Below are positions 18,470 to 27,410 of a stretch of 64,000 bases of DNA, piece after piece. The stretch spans positions 1 through 64,000 of the forward strand of contig PDSJ01000013.1 of assembly GCA_002748425.1 (NCBI GenBank). The letters run 5' to 3'. The DNA comes from a candidate division KSB3 bacterium. Lineage in GTDB: Bacteria > Moduliflexota > Moduliflexia > Moduliflexales > Moduliflexaceae. How positions within the stretch are numbered: position 1 is the first letter of the stretch; each line of letters begins with the position of its first letter. The translations under genes and the position numbers were made by a program. Under the pieces are notes generated by a model. The model saw nothing but the letters and a program-made list of their open reading frames with translations. It was not told the origin of the DNA and made no database searches.

Positions 18470-18880
18470 ATGAAAGTTGCCATCATCTATTTGCCGCAGC
18501 ATCGAAAACTGGAAAATTCCGCGAGAACGCTTGGACGATTCCTTGAACAAGGCGGACATCGGGTTGAATATTGCCCCATCAATACTTCAGAACGCAGCAA
18601 GAGTTTCAGGATTTACGATTTTATCTATCTGGGCAGTGTTGCAGAGGGCAGTCTGGGCGGCAAGATTCCAGCCCAAGTCTCAGAATTTATCAGGCAGGCT
18701 CGTGGTTTTGAGAATTTGCACTCAGCTGCGTTCCTGATAAAGCGTCCATTGAGCTTGAACACTAAGGGGCTAAAGCGTTTGATGGGGATACTGGAAAGCG
18801 CCGGCTCACTGGTACAAGATTTCCAACTCATCGGCAGCAATGCGGATCTTGCTCTGCTGGCAAAACGTCTGAAACACTAG
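18470..18880 (+). CDS. small flavodoxin-like protein of unknown function
   Basis: A 136-residue protein with the alternating beta/alpha pattern of a flavodoxin fold: a first strand MKVAIIYLP, then FIYLGSVAEG at the position where flavodoxins bind FMN. The FMN-binding motif is not conserved enough to claim cofactor binding. GGAGAAG precedes the ATG. The gene is divergent from the tail-anchored protein gene and probably shares its 134-bp promoter region. Function unknown. Confidence 0.6.
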   Translation: MKVAIIYLPQHRKLENSARTLGRFLEQGGHRVEYCPINTSERSKSFRIYDFIYLGSVAEGSLGGKIPAQVSEFIRQARGFENLHSAAFLIKRPLSLNTKGLKRLMGILESAGSLVQDFQLIGSNADLALLAKRLKH

Positions 18881-18901
18881 TGCAGCCGTCTCGTTCTGTC
18901 G

Positions 18902-18939
18902 GTGAGGAGATACCACGTCCTTCAGTTGTGTCTCCTCAC
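18902..18939. terminator. inverted repeat between convergent genes
   Basis: GTGAGGAGA (18902-18910) pairs perfectly with TCTCCTCAC (18931-18939) across a 20-nt loop, in the 69-bp gap between the convergent flavodoxin-like and FecR-OmpA genes. The position fits a bidirectional terminator, but neither strand has a T-run, so the assignment is tentative. Confidence 0.4.
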
Positions 18940-18949
18940 AGCTGTCTGA

Positions 18950-19981
18950 TTAATGCACCTCTACCCGCCTGTTCTGAGCGCGTCCTTCTCTCGTGTCATT
19001 TGTCGCAACTGGTCGACTATCGCCGTAGGAAAGACTTTCCAGGCGTTCAGGATCGATGCTGTGCTCGCGCACGAAATAGTTTTTTACGCTGTCGGCCCGT
19101 CGCTGTCCGAGAGCCATATTACTGGATGGACTGCCGACATTATCCGTATGCCCCTCGATGATGATTTTCTTTTTCTGAATTCGTTGTAAGACCAGAGCGA
19201 TCTGGTCGAGTTTGGCCTTGATACTATTTTCCCCAGAGCCTTGCTGCTTGATGAAATCCTCTAAACTGTCATCTCCCGGCGGAAATGTTATCATCATCTG
19301 CAACTTTTCAGTGATCGCATTTTGCACGACACCAACCGTTCCCTGGGGGATTAATATTGATTCTTCAGTCAGGAGGTTCGTCATAAGCACATCTAACTTG
19401 TTCGCGATCGCCATCGTGGTGTTCTCGCCGGGATCATAAATCACCGCAGAATCAGACGGGGGCCTCTCCTGATTTGGGGCTTCTACATCAGCTCTGGCAT
19501 TTGAGGTCTGCACACGAATCGAGGAAGGCTCTGCACTTTTTGAGCCGAAAGGAAGGACAGAGCGAATGCTGCCCCACCAAAGATCCAGGTCCGAACGGCT
19601 GCCGCCGCTTTGCGCATCCGTCAGCAGGACCGTGATCGTCACTGCTGTATTCTCTGACAATTCCAACGTACTGCGATCAGACAATTCGACGATTGCACTC
19701 GAGCCGGCCCGTGTCCTGATCGAATCTCCTTCATGCAGTACAAAGCCAATGAAAGCGGCAGTCAACGAGCCGCCCTGAACCGAGATGCTGACCTCTCCAT
19801 CCACAGCGGTCAACACGGCGACAGGACGCTGATCCGTCGGCATCGCGGAGAAAGCGAATAAGAGCGAGACACTCCCTAACACGCCGAACAAAGCCAGTCG
19901 ACTGCGTTCTCTTGTCTTATCCAATATATGAGCAACCCACATTTTCTCAAAAAAAGAGGAAAACACGTTCTTGCTATTCAC
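18950..19981 (-). CDS. FecR-domain protein with C-terminal OmpA peptidoglycan-binding domain
   Basis: The 343 residues comprise a cytoplasmic N-terminus, one TM helix (about 29-46), a FecR domain (about 55-130; AVDGEVSISVQGG, LHEGDSIRTRAGSSAIVELSD) and a C-terminal OmpA-like domain (about 265-343) with GHTDNVG and ALGQRRADSVKNYF, which bind peptidoglycan in known members. It should be a periplasmic protein anchored in the inner membrane and attached to the wall. It starts with GTG at 19981 inside the last codons of the upstream FecR gene (8-nt overlap), so the two are translationally coupled. No sigma factor or TonB receptor lies nearby, so classical iron signalling is not indicated. Confidence 0.85.
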   Translation of the reverse strand: MNSKNVFSSFFEKMWVAHILDKTRERSRLALFGVLGSVSLLFAFSAMPTDQRPVAVLTAVDGEVSISVQGGSLTAAFIGFVLHEGDSIRTRAGSSAIVELSDRSTLELSENTAVTITVLLTDAQSGGSRSDLDLWWGSIRSVLPFGSKSAEPSSIRVQTSNARADVEAPNQERPPSDSAVIYDPGENTTMAIANKLDVLMTNLLTEESILIPQGTVGVVQNAITEKLQMMITFPPGDDSLEDFIKQQGSGENSIKAKLDQIALVLQRIQKKKIIIEGHTDNVGSPSSNMALGQRRADSVKNYFVREHSIDPERLESLSYGDSRPVATNDTREGRAQNRRVEVH

Positions 19982-21239
19982 CTTCCTCCCGGAATTCTTC
20001 CTCTACGACCTCAACTGTCTCTGCAGCAGCAGCGTCCGCTTGTCTCTCGCTCGCTTGTTCGGCGGTCTGCGGCAGCTCGATACGTGCAGGAAGCAGACGC
20101 GCGACTTCCTGAATAACATGTTTATGAATAATTCCACTATGCCCTGTCGGAATCGTTACAGACACTTCGGTCAAGAGGTGAGTCACGAGCAGATCGGCTT
20201 TATGGGCAAGCAGTGTGGTGACACTGCTGTTCGGCTGGTATCGAAACTCCACATCAGCCTTGTCGGTATTCTCGATAAGCACTTCAACATGCTCATTTTG
20301 CAGGGTAAAAGAAGACCCCGGCGCCTGATAACCGCTCCCAAGTACCGTTCTGAGACTGCCGCGAAGAATCTGCAGGCGTGAGTTGCGTGCTCCAGAGCGC
20401 ATATTTTCTGTTAACGAATAGAGCTGGATATGGCTGTTTTCACCGAGAACAACCAGAGTCCCGTCAGCAAAGCTGAGAGTCGCCGACGCGTCGGTGTTAG
20501 TGCGAATCATATCACCGCTTCGCAACACGAGGCCTTCTCGATCTGGAATGACGCTTTTGCCCTGCATGACAACAAGAACCTCTCCGGAAAAAGAAGAAAG
20601 AACGACCTGCTGCGTCATATCCGCCAAAGAGGGTGGGGTGATAATCTGAGCAAGCTCCTGAATCACACCATCGCGAATAATGCCACTATGCCCTCTGGCG
20701 ATCTGGAGTTCAACTCCGGTTTTCAAACTGATCGCCGTGAGATCGAACTCGTGGGCTAGCACAGTTGTCGTTTGAATGTTCGGATCATAGAAGACCTCAG
20801 CATCTAATTCCGACGACCTTACACCCAGTGAAGCATTCGGAGTGTGTATATCAAACACAGACCCCTCTTGCTGGTACGCGGGTGAAAGAATAGCACGGAC
20901 ACGACCCCAGCGTAATTCCAGTCGGACTTTACTTGGAGCGTTTTCCAGGAGGGAAAACCTGAGACTGCTATTTTCACCTAAGCGTAATTTACTGCCGTCT
21001 GACAGGTTCAGCCTGACCGAGCCCATGCTGTGCGTCCAGAGAGAATCTCCTGAATGCAAGACTGTGCCGACCATCCCTGAGATTGGCGCTCCTCCCTGAA
21101 TGGAGAGAGAAACTTCTTCTTGCAATGCACTGATGGTGGCAGTCGCTTGCTGGGCTGATGAGAACGCGGCCATACGGCACAGACTGACACAAACGATCAA
21201 AGGCACGAAGCCGTACCTGAAGAGTTTTTTAAGCTGCAT
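19974..21239 (-). CDS. exported protein with two FecR domains
   Basis: A protein of 421 residues from the chosen ATG at 21239. It begins with an N-terminal signal sequence (LFRYGFVPLIVCVSLCRMAAFSSA) and then has two similar halves. Each half has a FecR domain (ISALQEEVSLSIQGG and LSSFSGEVLVVMQGK, both followed by LxSGD and LGENS motifs) and then a longer beta-rich segment ending in HSGII-type repeats. The tail is Glu/Ala rich. The longer frame to 21347 adds 36 residues with no signal-like character and was not used. The halves resemble the neighbour's FecR region, which suggests duplication. Probably periplasmic; function unknown. Confidence 0.8.
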   Translation of the reverse strand: MQLKKLFRYGFVPLIVCVSLCRMAAFSSAQQATATISALQEEVSLSIQGGAPISGMVGTVLHSGDSLWTHSMGSVRLNLSDGSKLRLGENSSLRFSLLENAPSKVRLELRWGRVRAILSPAYQQEGSVFDIHTPNASLGVRSSELDAEVFYDPNIQTTTVLAHEFDLTAISLKTGVELQIARGHSGIIRDGVIQELAQIITPPSLADMTQQVVLSSFSGEVLVVMQGKSVIPDREGLVLRSGDMIRTNTDASATLSFADGTLVVLGENSHIQLYSLTENMRSGARNSRLQILRGSLRTVLGSGYQAPGSSFTLQNEHVEVLIENTDKADVEFRYQPNSSVTTLLAHKADLLVTHLLTEVSVTIPTGHSGIIHKHVIQEVARLLPARIELPQTAEQASERQADAAAAETVEVVEEEFREEGE

Positions 21240-21385
21240 AGACACCCTGCTATTACACGTTATGCGGAAATCGCCAGGCAATTTCCGCATAAAATATTTC
21301 TTCCGTCCCTTGTGGTTTATCTCGTAAGAATGAAGAATTATGTACACATTGTTTCTCCTCCGGCAACAACAGTGGACATATCTTA

Positions 21386-21414
21386 AGTAAATTACGTCAT
21401 CGATATTTTGTCAA
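21386..21414 (-). promoter_or_regulatory. sigma70-type promoter for the FecR genes
   Basis: Minus-strand -35 TTGACA (21409-21414), 17-bp spacer, -10 TTTACT (21386-21391). The leader to the ATG at 21239 would be about 140 nt. Confidence 0.5.
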
Positions 21415-21431
21415 GAACTATCGCGAAAAAG

Positions 21432-21480
21432 ATTCAGAAGAAAATTCTGAATGCGTAAATTTTTATTTACAAGAATTCAG
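21432..21480. promoter_or_regulatory. palindrome cluster in the divergent FecR/hybrid-kinase region
   Basis: ATTCAGAA (21432-21439) faces TTCTGAAT (21445-21452) across 5 nt. GTAAAT (21455-21460) faces ATTTAC (21465-21470) across 4 nt, and a further ATTCAG follows at 21475-21480. The dyads lie just upstream of the minus-strand promoter and about 85-130 bp before the hybrid-kinase ATG. The 325-bp region between the two start codons holds no other gene. Confidence 0.5.
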
Positions 21481-21564
21481 GACATATCTATTTAAGTATA
21501 CAGACGGCATTATGACGTGAAGTTTGGTGTCATTCTCCTCTGAGATCTCAGGACGTAGAGATTT

Positions 21565-24500
21565 ATGGAACGCATACGTATGTTTTATTCCTGTCGAAGC
21601 AGACACCGTGGCTTTCTTCTGTTGTTTTTCGCTATAATCCAGACAGCGTCCGCCCAGAATCACCCGTTAAAGTTCAGGCATCTTTCAACCGAAGACGGAC
21701 TGTCGCAGAGCAAGGTCTATGCCGTGCTCCAGGACAGCAGGGGCTTGATGTGGTTCGGAACCGAAAATGGTCTCGATCGTTATGACGGGTATAATGTGCG
21801 GAGTTTTACGCACAACTCTATGGATACTTCCAGCATAAGTCATAACCGGATTATGTCGATTCTTGAAGACTCCTCCGGCGTTCTCTGGGTCGGAACGCTC
21901 GGCGGCTTGAACGCCTTTGATCGCAAGACCGAAACTTTTACCCGCTATCAGTCAGAGCCTTCCATTCCGACCTCATTAAGTCACAACGCCGTATGGACGA
22001 TCTATGAAGATCGGCGTCAGACTATTTGGGTGGGAACGCTTAACGGCGGCTTGAACGCCTTCGATCGGGACGCAGGAGAATTCGTTCATTATCCCATTGG
22101 AAAAGGGGGGACCGACGGGTTAAGCGATCAGACAGTCATGGCCTTGTATGAAGATGAGTCGGAAAACCTTTGGATCGGGACGACAAACGGGCTCAACAGG
22201 CTGGATCGGGACAGGAAGAATTTTACACAATTTTTTTTCAGCGCCGACGATCCGGAGAGTTTGAGCCATAACTATATTTCGTCGATTTGTGCCGGGCAGG
22301 ACGGCAAGCTCTGGATCGGGACCGCCAACGGCTTGAATGCCTTCGACCCGGAGACAGGACGCTCTCAACGCTACTATAATCGTCACGGCGATCCTTCGAG
22401 CTTAGGGTCGAATTCTGTTTCGTCCGTCTATCTTGATCAAGAAGGCGTGTTGTGGGTAGCAACGTTAGGCGCCGGACTCAACCGTTTTGATTCGGAACGC
22501 GGCCTCTTTCTGCGGGAACCGGCACGCCCTCAAGACCCTCAAGGCTTAAACAGTAATGAAATCTGGACGATTTTTGAAGACGCCTCCGGTGTTATTTGGC
22601 TTGGCACCCTGGGCGGCGGTGTCAATATCACCAATCGCAATACCGAACGTTTCATCCTCTATGAGGCTGAATCGGAGAATCCTTACAACCTGAGCCACAA
22701 CGAGGTACGAGCGATCTATGAGTCCCGCGATGGTTCACTATGGGTCGGGACATCACAAGGCTTGAACAAATTCGATCCTGAACGGAAGAAATGTATATGG
22801 TATACAAGCCATACGTCCCGCCACGGGAGCCTCAGTTATGACGCAGTGTGGTCCGTATACGAAGATCGGCAGGGAACATTGTGGGTCGGGACGTTGGGCG
22901 GTCTAAACCGCTTAGATCCGAACACAGGACGCTTTCAGACATATCTGCCGAATCCTCTGGATCCGTACAGTTTGAGCTTTTATAAGGTCTGGCCGATTTA
23001 CGAAGATCATGAGGGGACGTTATGGATCGGCACACTGGGAGGGGGATTGAATAAATTCGATCGTGAGACAGAACTTTTTACTCACTATCGTTTCGATCCG
23101 TCGGATTCATACAGCCTGAGTCATGACGTTGTCTCGTCAATTTATGAGACTCGCGACGGAACGTTATGGATTGGAACCAACGGCGGATTGAACCGTTTCG
23201 ACCGCGAGCGGGAACGCTTTATCCGTTATCAATACAATCCCAATAATCCCAATAGTTTGAGTTCAAATGCGGTCTTAACGATTTATGAAGATCAGCAGGG
23301 GACGCTCTGGATCGGGACTGCCGCAGGCTTGAATGCCTATACTCCTGACGAACAGCATTTCGAACGGTACCAGCAAGACGACGGACTGCCGAGCGATGCC
23401 GTCTACGGCATTCTCGAAGACAAGAGAGGCTGCCTGTGGTTAAGCAGCAACAGAGGACTTTCTCGTTTCGACCCCGCGAGCGGGCAGATCAGAAATTTTG
23501 ACATTCGTGACGGACTGCCGAGTAATGAGTTCAGCATTGGTGCCTATTTCAAAAATTCTGCCGGGACGATGTTCTTCGGAAGCCTGAACGGGCTGATCGA
23601 ATTTTCTCCTGAAAATATCCGAGACAACCTGGCTGCTCCTCAGATTCTTATTAATGATTTTCAGTTGTTCAATAAATCCGTACAGCCGGGAAAAGACTCT
23701 CCATTGAAACGTCCTGTTTCAGAGACCGAAGAGATTAAACTTTCCTATAAAGATTCCGTGTTGTCCTTTGAATTTACGGCCCTTGATTACGCAATCCCTG
23801 AAAAAAATCGCTATGTGTATAAAATGGAAGGCTTCGATGAGGACTGGATTCCGACATCCGCGCAAAAACGTTTTGCGACCTACACCAACTTGCATGGAGG
23901 GCACTATACTTTTCGGGTGAAAGGAGCGAGCAGTCGGGGAGTCTGGAACGAGCAAGGCGCTGCGATTCGCTTGACGATCACCCCTCCCCCATGGAAAACA
24001 TGGTGGGCCTACGGCCTGTATGTCTTAACCCTGTTTGCTGCTATTCTGAGCTATGTCCGTTATAAGACCGAGAAACAACGTCAAAAACTGCTTCAGCGGG
24101 AAAAAGAACTTGAGCAGGAACGCCAGGTGACGGAACGACTGAAGCAGCTCGATAAAATCAAAGATGAATTTCTCGCCAACACCTCACACGAATTGCGAAC
24201 TCCGCTAAACGGTATTATCGGGATTGCCGAATCCTTATTCGATATTAGCGCCCAGCAGAATATCAAAGCAGTCCACCAGAATCTCCTTCTGATTATTTCA
24301 TCAGGAAAGCGCCTGGCAAGCCTGATTAACGATATTTTAGATTTCTCTAAAATGAAATCTAAAGGACTGAACGTTCAGAGAAACCCTGTCGACATCAATA
24401 TCCTGGCCGAAGTCGTCATAAAGTTATACGAAACGTTGTCTGCCGAGAAAGGCATTCACCTAGAAAACCTGATGGATAAAGAGATTCCTCCAGTCCTTGG

Positions 24501-26271
24501 AGACGAGGATCGTCTGCAACAGATCCTCCATAACCTGATCTCCAACAGCATTAAATTCACTGAGAAAGGCACGATCACGATCTCAGCGAAAAGTCTGGAT
24601 AATATCTCAGAACTGCCCTCTCGTCTCCAGGAGAAATGTTCTCCTGCAACACATTTTCCAATGTTACTTGTGACGATCTCCGATACCGGGATTGGGATTC
24701 CAGAAGAGAAACTGGAGTCGATTTTTCTCTCTTTTGAACAGGTCGATGCATCGACTACGAGAAACTACGGGGGAACCGGACTTGGCCTGACGATTACGAA
24801 GCAGCTTGTCGAGCTGCATGGCGGTATTATCTGGGCTGACTCTCCTCCTGGACAGGGGGCGAATTTCCACTTCACCCTGCCGTTCGCTGATGACGTTTCC
24901 GCTGCGTCAGCTCATCACGATCACATGACTGCCCTCACAGTCGAGCATGACAATGCCGTCCCTGAAAAGAGAATGATCTCTGAGGAGAGCAACGTGACAG
25001 CGCTCAACGTCATCGAGCAGGCTGAAACTGAATTTACCATTCTCATTGTTGATGACGAAGCCGTCAACCAGCAGGTGCTTGTCAATCATCTCTCATCGAG
25101 GAACTTTCGTCTCCTTCAGGCGGAAAATGGTATTGACGCTCTGAAGATTCTCGATCGCGAACGGTCTCTGGATTTGGTATTGCTTGATATCATGATGCCG
25201 AAAATGTCAGGGTATGATGTTGCTCGAAAAATCCGTGAACGCTTTCTGCCGAACGAACTGCCCATCATTATGCTGACGGCAAAAAATCTTGTCTCAGATG
25301 TTGTCACCGGTTTGTCCTCTGGCGCGAACGATTATCTGACCAAACCTTTTTCAAAATATGAACTTCTTGCCCGCATCGATACCCATTTACATCTTCTGAG
25401 GATCAATAAGTCGTATAGCCGTTTTGTTCCCTTCTCCTTTATGCGCGAGCTGAAACGAAAGTCGATTCTCGATGTCAAAATCGGCGATCACGTACACAAG
25501 GATATGACCGTCCTCTTCTCTGATATTCGCGAGTATACGAGTCTCTCGGAGCTCATGAGCCCCAAAGATAATTTCAATTTTCTTAACGGATATCTTGCCC
25601 GTGTCGGCCCAATCATTCAACAACATCGAGGATTCGTCAATCAGTATTACGGCGACGGCCTTATGGCACTGTTCCCGGGTCAACCTGAAGATGGCGTACA
25701 AGCGGCGATTGCAATGCAAAAAAGGGTTACGGAATACAACCAGGAGCGCGCGCAAAAAGGACGCAAAGCGATTCAAATCGGCGTGGGATTGAATACCGGT
25801 CCTCTCATGCTCGGGATTATCGGTGACGGACGTCGTGCCGCTGCCAGCGTTGTCTCCGATACGGTCAACACAGCGTCCCGTATGGAAGGCTTGACGAAAT
25901 TTTACGGGGTCCCAATTGTGGTGAGTGGCTCGACCTTTTCTCAGCTTTCCGATCCCACACTCTATCATCACCGTTTTTTAGACCGAGTTCGGGTAAAAGG
26001 CAAGAAAAATCCAGTGTCGGTATATGATTTCTATGGAAACGAGCGGGAAAGCATCATTATGAAAAAGCAGAAAAGTCAGGAAGAATTTTCAGAAGGGCTT
26101 GCCTGTTATTTTGCAAAAAACTTTGTTGGAGCTACATCCTGTTTTTATGAGGTTCTCAGAATAAATCCTGATGATCTGACGGCCAAAGTGTTTCTCGAAC
26201 GCTCGCTTCACAACCAGTTCAAAGGTGTGCCCGACGGCTGGGACGGTATCGAGCGACGCGAAAGTAAGTAG
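21565..26271 (+). CDS. hybrid two-component sensor: 14-blade propeller, kinase, receiver and class III cyclase
   Basis: The 1568 residues read: signal sequence (1-31), fourteen Reg_prop propeller repeats (about 40-690), a Y_Y_Y domain (about 715-805), one TM helix (about 813-834), HisKA with His875 (SHELRTP), HATPase (NLISNSIKFTEKG, DTGIGIP, GGTGLGL), a receiver with Asp1208 (LLDIMMPKMSG), a class III nucleotide cyclase domain (about 1305-1465) and a short TPR-like tail. Cyclase metal-binding Asp1320 (FSDIREY) and Asp1364 (YYGDG) are present. The position of the purine-specifying Lys holds Gln (NQYYGD), so the product (cAMP or other) is uncertain. Instead of the DNA-binding output usual for propeller hybrid kinases, this protein ends in a cyclase. 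A periplasmic ligand, perhaps a sugar or polysaccharide, is likely by family analogy. Confidence 0.93.
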   Translation: MERIRMFYSCRSRHRGFLLLFFAIIQTASAQNHPLKFRHLSTEDGLSQSKVYAVLQDSRGLMWFGTENGLDRYDGYNVRSFTHNSMDTSSISHNRIMSILEDSSGVLWVGTLGGLNAFDRKTETFTRYQSEPSIPTSLSHNAVWTIYEDRRQTIWVGTLNGGLNAFDRDAGEFVHYPIGKGGTDGLSDQTVMALYEDESENLWIGTTNGLNRLDRDRKNFTQFFFSADDPESLSHNYISSICAGQDGKLWIGTANGLNAFDPETGRSQRYYNRHGDPSSLGSNSVSSVYLDQEGVLWVATLGAGLNRFDSERGLFLREPARPQDPQGLNSNEIWTIFEDASGVIWLGTLGGGVNITNRNTERFILYEAESENPYNLSHNEVRAIYESRDGSLWVGTSQGLNKFDPERKKCIWYTSHTSRHGSLSYDAVWSVYEDRQGTLWVGTLGGLNRLDPNTGRFQTYLPNPLDPYSLSFYKVWPIYEDHEGTLWIGTLGGGLNKFDRETELFTHYRFDPSDSYSLSHDVVSSIYETRDGTLWIGTNGGLNRFDRERERFIRYQYNPNNPNSLSSNAVLTIYEDQQGTLWIGTAAGLNAYTPDEQHFERYQQDDGLPSDAVYGILEDKRGCLWLSSNRGLSRFDPASGQIRNFDIRDGLPSNEFSIGAYFKNSAGTMFFGSLNGLIEFSPENIRDNLAAPQILINDFQLFNKSVQPGKDSPLKRPVSETEEIKLSYKDSVLSFEFTALDYAIPEKNRYVYKMEGFDEDWIPTSAQKRFATYTNLHGGHYTFRVKGASSRGVWNEQGAAIRLTITPPPWKTWWAYGLYVLTLFAAILSYVRYKTEKQRQKLLQREKELEQERQVTERLKQLDKIKDEFLANTSHELRTPLNGIIGIAESLFDISAQQNIKAVHQNLLLIISSGKRLASLINDILDFSKMKSKGLNVQRNPVDINILAEVVIKLYETLSAEKGIHLENLMDKEIPPVLGDEDRLQQILHNLISNSIKFTEKGTITISAKSLDNISELPSRLQEKCSPATHFPMLLVTISDTGIGIPEEKLESIFLSFEQVDASTTRNYGGTGLGLTITKQLVELHGGIIWADSPPGQGANFHFTLPFADDVSAASAHHDHMTALTVEHDNAVPEKRMISEESNVTALNVIEQAETEFTILIVDDEAVNQQVLVNHLSSRNFRLLQAENGIDALKILDRERSLDLVLLDIMMPKMSGYDVARKIRERFLPNELPIIMLTAKNLVSDVVTGLSSGANDYLTKPFSKYELLARIDTHLHLLRINKSYSRFVPFSFMRELKRKSILDVKIGDHVHKDMTVLFSDIREYTSLSELMSPKDNFNFLNGYLARVGPIIQQHRGFVNQYYGDGLMALFPGQPEDGVQAAIAMQKRVTEYNQERAQKGRKAIQIGVGLNTGPLMLGIIGDGRRAAASVVSDTVNTASRMEGLTKFYGVPIVVSGSTFSQLSDPTLYHHRFLDRVRVKGKKNPVSVYDFYGNERESIIMKKQKSQEEFSEGLACYFAKNFVGATSCFYEVLRINPDDLTAKVFLERSLHNQFKGVPDGWDGIERRESK
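21670..23610 (+). repeat. coding tandem repeats (14 propeller blades, about 47-49 codons each)
   Basis: Fourteen copies of a W-[VIL]-G-T-x-x-G-L motif, spaced about 140-150 bp, encode two seven-bladed propellers. Copies 2-12 are most alike (shared LSHN, YEDxxGTLW, GLNxFD segments). Copies 13 and 14 have diverged (LWLSSNRGL, MFFGSLNGL). Confidence 0.85.
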
Positions 26272-26343
26272 TATTTCCGTCATGTTCATCATCCAGTGCC
26301 AGCTGTTGGATTCATCTTGTGACAGCAGAGGTAGAAGACTGAT

Positions 26344-27381
26344 ATGAAAAATATTCAGACGGAAGATATCATCGCTCATCTGAAAAACCTTGTGAAGATC
26401 CCATCCCCGACCGGATACACAAGAGACATTGAAGACTTTTTGCTGAAGACAGCCCAGAGGTCTCAGATTGCCTGCGAACATACCCGCAAAGGCGCTGTGC
26501 TGTATAAATTTGAGGCCGAGGCGGCAGAATCAAACCTCATGTTTACCGCACATGTGGATACACTGGGCGCGATGGTCAGCAAAGTGGGGCGCAGCAGTGT
26601 CAGTCTCAGCTCAATCGGCGGGAATCCTGTTATCTATCTCATCGGCGATTACTGTACGATTCATGCTTTTGACGGCAAGACCTATGAAGGGACAATCTTA
26701 CCAAAGAATCCTGCAGCACACGTCAACAACGGTCTTAACTCACTTAAGCTGACCATAGAACAGCTTGAGGTCAGAGTCGATCTCCCGTTGAAAGAGAGCC
26801 AGGATGCTTTGCAGCAGCGTATTGAAGTGGGAAATTTCGTGTCATTCGATCCAAAATTTCGGAGAGTCAATGGTTTTGTGAAATGCCGGCATCTGGATGA
26901 TAAGGCTTCTGCCGCCATTCTGCTGCATGTGGCGACACTCCTTACACAAGAAGCCTCCAGACTGAAACGGAATATTTATTTCTTTTTCAATTGTACAGAG
27001 GAAACTGGCCAGGGGATTGGCGGTTTTCCGCCTCTTGATGAGTGTATCATTGTAGATATGGGCGTTGTCGGCGATGCTGCGGCTGGTGATGAGTATCACG
27101 TCTCGATCTGTGCAAAAGATTCCAGCGGCCCCTATCATTATGCGTTGACTCAACGTCTGATCGCCATCGCCAGACAGCGGGGCATCAGCTATAAAAGCGA
27201 TGTTTTTCCTTTCTACTCGTCTGACGGCTCCAGTGCTCTTCGCGCCGGATCGGATATGAGAGTGGCCTTGATCGGCCCTGGTGTCAGCGCTTCTCACGGT
27301 TACGAACGCAGCCATACTGCTGCGCTGCTGAATACCGCAAAACTGATCGTGGGCTTCATCGAGGAAACAGCGTTGAGATGA
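26344..27381 (+). CDS. M42 family metallopeptidase (FrvX-like aminopeptidase)
   Basis: Dizinc aminopeptidase/deblocking peptidase of the M42 family; cytoplasmic members often form large tetrahedral complexes that degrade peptides. The 345 residues contain the metal-binding motif TAHVDTLG, the bridging Asp in RHLDDKASAA, the catalytic Glu pair in CTEETGQG and a later metal ligand region (IVDMGVVGD). These agree in order and spacing with the family. The start lies 72 bp after the hybrid kinase gene on the same strand, but no functional link is evident. The gene is convergent with the ASADH homologue, 29 bp away. Confidence 0.9.
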   Translation: MKNIQTEDIIAHLKNLVKIPSPTGYTRDIEDFLLKTAQRSQIACEHTRKGAVLYKFEAEAAESNLMFTAHVDTLGAMVSKVGRSSVSLSSIGGNPVIYLIGDYCTIHAFDGKTYEGTILPKNPAAHVNNGLNSLKLTIEQLEVRVDLPLKESQDALQQRIEVGNFVSFDPKFRRVNGFVKCRHLDDKASAAILLHVATLLTQEASRLKRNIYFFFNCTEETGQGIGGFPPLDECIIVDMGVVGDAAAGDEYHVSICAKDSSGPYHYALTQRLIAIARQRGISYKSDVFPFYSSDGSSALRAGSDMRVALIGPGVSASHGYERSHTAALLNTAKLIVGFIEETALR

Positions 27382-27410
27382 AGCACGACATGCCTGTGCT
27401 CGCCATCTTT

